DNA from: an uncultured Clostridia bacterium
GTDB lineage: Bacteria > Bacillota > Clostridia > Oscillospirales > Acutalibacteraceae
Assembly: GCA_945868935.1 (NCBI GenBank)
Contig: CAMBNE010000039.1
Span: forward strand, 1 to 7,672
Length of the DNA stretch: 7,672 bases
Reading direction: 5' to 3'
The translations under genes were made by a program, and so were the position numbers. This document shows, one piece after another, positions 6,456 through 7,672 of this stretch; positions within the stretch are counted from its first letter, which is position 1; each line of letters begins with the position of its first letter. The notes below the pieces were generated by a model. The model was not told where the DNA came from and searched no databases. It saw nothing but the letters and a program-made list of their open reading frames with translations.

Positions 6456-7523
6456 ATGTATATTAATGCGGCAGTCGGAAAAGCAGGAACGGTTTTTAAA
6501 GCGTTAGTGGCTCTTGCCGTCTGCGTTTCAATTCTGATTTTCTCCGAAAGCTGTTCAAAAGGAGCGCTGAACGGCATAAGCCTTTGCCTGAATGTTCTCA
6601 TTCCGTCGTTATTTCCGTTTATGGCGGCATCATCTTTTATTGTAAAAAGCGGTCTTGCGCAGAAAATCGGCAAGCCTCTGGGCAGGATTACAAAGGCACT
6701 TTTCGGGCTTTCGGGCAGCTTTGCACCCGTTATTATACTTTCTATGCTCGGCGGTTATCCTGTCGGTGCAAAGGGAATTTCGGAGCTTGCAAAAAGCGGC
6801 GCAGTTTCTCAGAAAGAGGCTGAAAAAGCGGCTTTGTTTTCGGTGTGCGCAGGTCCGGGGTTCATTATAAACTTTGTCGGTATGTCGCTTTATAATAACA
6901 AAACGATCGGAGTAATAATACTCTGTTCGCAGATTATTTCGGTAATACTGCTTGGGATTATTATTAACCTTTTTGACAAGCAAAAAGACGAGGATTTCTT
7001 ATATGCCGATTCTTCAGAAAAGCCTTGCTCGGTCGGGACGGCTATAGTTGAATCTGCCTTGGACAGTTCAAAGGGAATTCTCGCCATATGTGCCTTTGTC
7101 GTTTTGTTCTCTGCTTTTATTGAAATTATCGGGCAGATAATAAGCGACAGTTCGGCTGAAAATATGCTCTGCTGTCTGCTTGAGGTATGCTCGGCGGTGA
7201 ACAGGCTGTCACAAAACTGCACGCTTGAAATGACTGCATTTGCAATCGGCTTCGGCGGTTTGTGCGTTCATTTTCAGATTTACTCGGCACTCGGCAAAGT
7301 GAGTGTAAATAAGCTTTTATTTTTCTGTATCAGAATTATCCAAGGCGTTTTTACCGCATTGTTCTCTCACTTAGGGGCAATGTTTTTTCTCGGAACTTCG
7401 CAGGTATTTTCAACCTCAAAGGTTGAAGCTTCGCAGTTTTACGGAGAAACGGTAATTTCCGCCGCTGTGCTTATCGGAGTTGCAGTATGCTTTTTATATT
7501 CAATCAAGGCAATTAAACGATAA
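6456..7523 (+). CDS. ylbJ: Sporulation integral membrane protein YlbJ
   Basis: Polytopic membrane protein of the YlbJ family (nucleoside-recognition/Gate-like fold). In B. subtilis it is made under sigma-E in the mother cell and is needed for heat-resistant spores; any transported substrate is unknown. The 355 residues are slightly short for the family (B. subtilis about 400). Signature stretches are LNVLIPSLFPF (45-55), SMLGGYPVGAK (96-106), CAGPGF (131-136) and GFGGLCVHFQ (265-274). Hydrophobic segments lie at about 13-31, 45-62, 89-105, 125-145, 152-171, 208-229, 258-278, 287-311 and 333-351. A polar loop (172-198) separates the two halves. The start at 6456 is chosen for its ribosome binding site and because the 64 upstream codons come from the hairpin element. 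It is divergent from yqfCD, placing two sporulation units around one control region. Confidence 0.93.
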   Translation: MYINAAVGKAGTVFKALVALAVCVSILIFSESCSKGALNGISLCLNVLIPSLFPFMAASSFIVKSGLAQKIGKPLGRITKALFGLSGSFAPVIILSMLGGYPVGAKGISELAKSGAVSQKEAEKAALFSVCAGPGFIINFVGMSLYNNKTIGVIILCSQIISVILLGIIINLFDKQKDEDFLYADSSEKPCSVGTAIVESALDSSKGILAICAFVVLFSAFIEIIGQIISDSSAENMLCCLLEVCSAVNRLSQNCTLEMTAFAIGFGGLCVHFQIYSALGKVSVNKLLFFCIRIIQGVFTALFSHLGAMFFLGTSQVFSTSKVEASQFYGETVISAAVLIGVAVCFLYSIKAIKR

Positions 7524-7529
7524 TTTAGT

Positions 7530-7557
7530 GTGGAGTTTGGAGTGTGGAGAGTGGAGT
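7530..7557 (+). repeat. Four tandem GTGGAGT-like heptamers after ylbJ
   Basis: Four consecutive 7-base units begin seven bases after the ylbJ stop: GTGGAGT, TTGGAGT, GTGGAGA, GTGGAGT. Each carries a GG pair (7532, 7539, 7546, 7553), exactly 7 bases apart. Similar GTGGAG-rich tracts occur as intergenic repeats in some Clostridia, as far as I recall; this was not checked. It could be low-complexity spacer, or a two-tier G-quadruplex in plus-strand DNA or in the ylbJ transcript tail. Confidence 0.7.
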
Positions 7558-7566
7558 TAATGGTCG

Positions 7567-7579
7567 CTTCGCTCCGAAG
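7567..7579. repeat. Short hairpin next to the heptamer tract
   Basis: CTTCG and CGAAG form a 5-bp stem with loop CTC, ten bases after the heptamers. No T-run follows, so it is not a clear ylbJ terminator. It may be part of the same dispersed repeat unit as the heptamers. Confidence 0.4.
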
Positions 7580-7656
7580 TTATAATAGTGTGTGTTGTAT
7601 GGAAAGGTTTTTTGCCAAATTAATGTTGATATATTGGTAACGTTTAGTATTTCAGT

Positions 7657-7672
7657 GTAGGGAACAGTCTTG
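7657..7672 (+). repeat. Possible partial palindromic repeat cut by the window end
   Basis: GTAGGGA followed by ACAGTCTTG runs into the window edge. The same GTAGGGA precedes the hairpin at the other end of the window (minus strand, 36-42). If the next bases restore ACTGTTCC, this is a second copy of that repeat type. The stretch 7580-7656 before it is AT-rich and shows no gene. Confidence 0.3.

Noticed and set aside
7612..7640. Stem TTGCCAA / TTGGTAA downstream of ylbJ
   Set aside because: Seven pairs including one G-U, a 15-base loop and no T-run; likely chance in AT-rich sequence.

Overview
The window looks like a piece of chromosome from an endospore-forming member of the Clostridia (Firmicutes). 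The basis is the gene content: yqfC, yqfD and ylbJ are found in spore formers, and the other genes (recG, fakA/yloV, ymdB) have their closest familiar relatives in low-GC Gram-positive bacteria. A gut Ruminococcus/Oscillospirales-type host would fit, but that is an impression from base composition and repeat style, not something shown here.

Layout. Five genes lie on the minus strand and are read right to left: yqfC (start near 6208), yqfD, ymdB, fakA/yloV and recG (stop near 62). One gene, ylbJ, is read to the right from 6456. yqfC and yqfD are 9 bases apart, and the yqfD ribosome binding site overlaps the yqfC stop, so they are probably coupled. ymdB follows after 56 bases. A good sigma-A type promoter (3860-3888) starts a second unit at fakA. 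A stem-loop with a T-run (2124-2155) separates fakA from recG.

Roles. YqfC, YqfD and YlbJ are sporulation proteins made in the mother cell under sigma-E in Bacillus subtilis. Here the yqfCD pair and ylbJ diverge from a shared intergenic region. YmdB is a metallophosphoesterase. FakA phosphorylates fatty acids held by FakB carriers. RecG remodels stalled replication forks.

The most interesting object is between yqfC and ylbJ (6242-6410). It is a 169-bp element with terminal inverted repeats and a possible 3-bp TTA target duplication, like a MITE. Almost its whole length folds into one long hairpin. On base-by-base pairing I count 11 G-T positions and no A-C positions in the arms when read on the plus strand. 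Plus-strand RNA therefore keeps the hairpin (G-U pairs) while minus-strand RNA would not. This suggests selection for an RNA structure in one orientation. The element sits 33 bases from the chosen yqfC start and 45 bases from the chosen ylbJ start, so promoters of both sporulation units must lie beside or inside it.

Both window edges hold short repeat-like hairpin sequences that share GTAGGGA. A tract of four GTGGAGT-like heptamers follows ylbJ. I found no RNA genes, CRISPR array, phage genes or complete insertion sequence, and no gene-free stretch over 300 bases.
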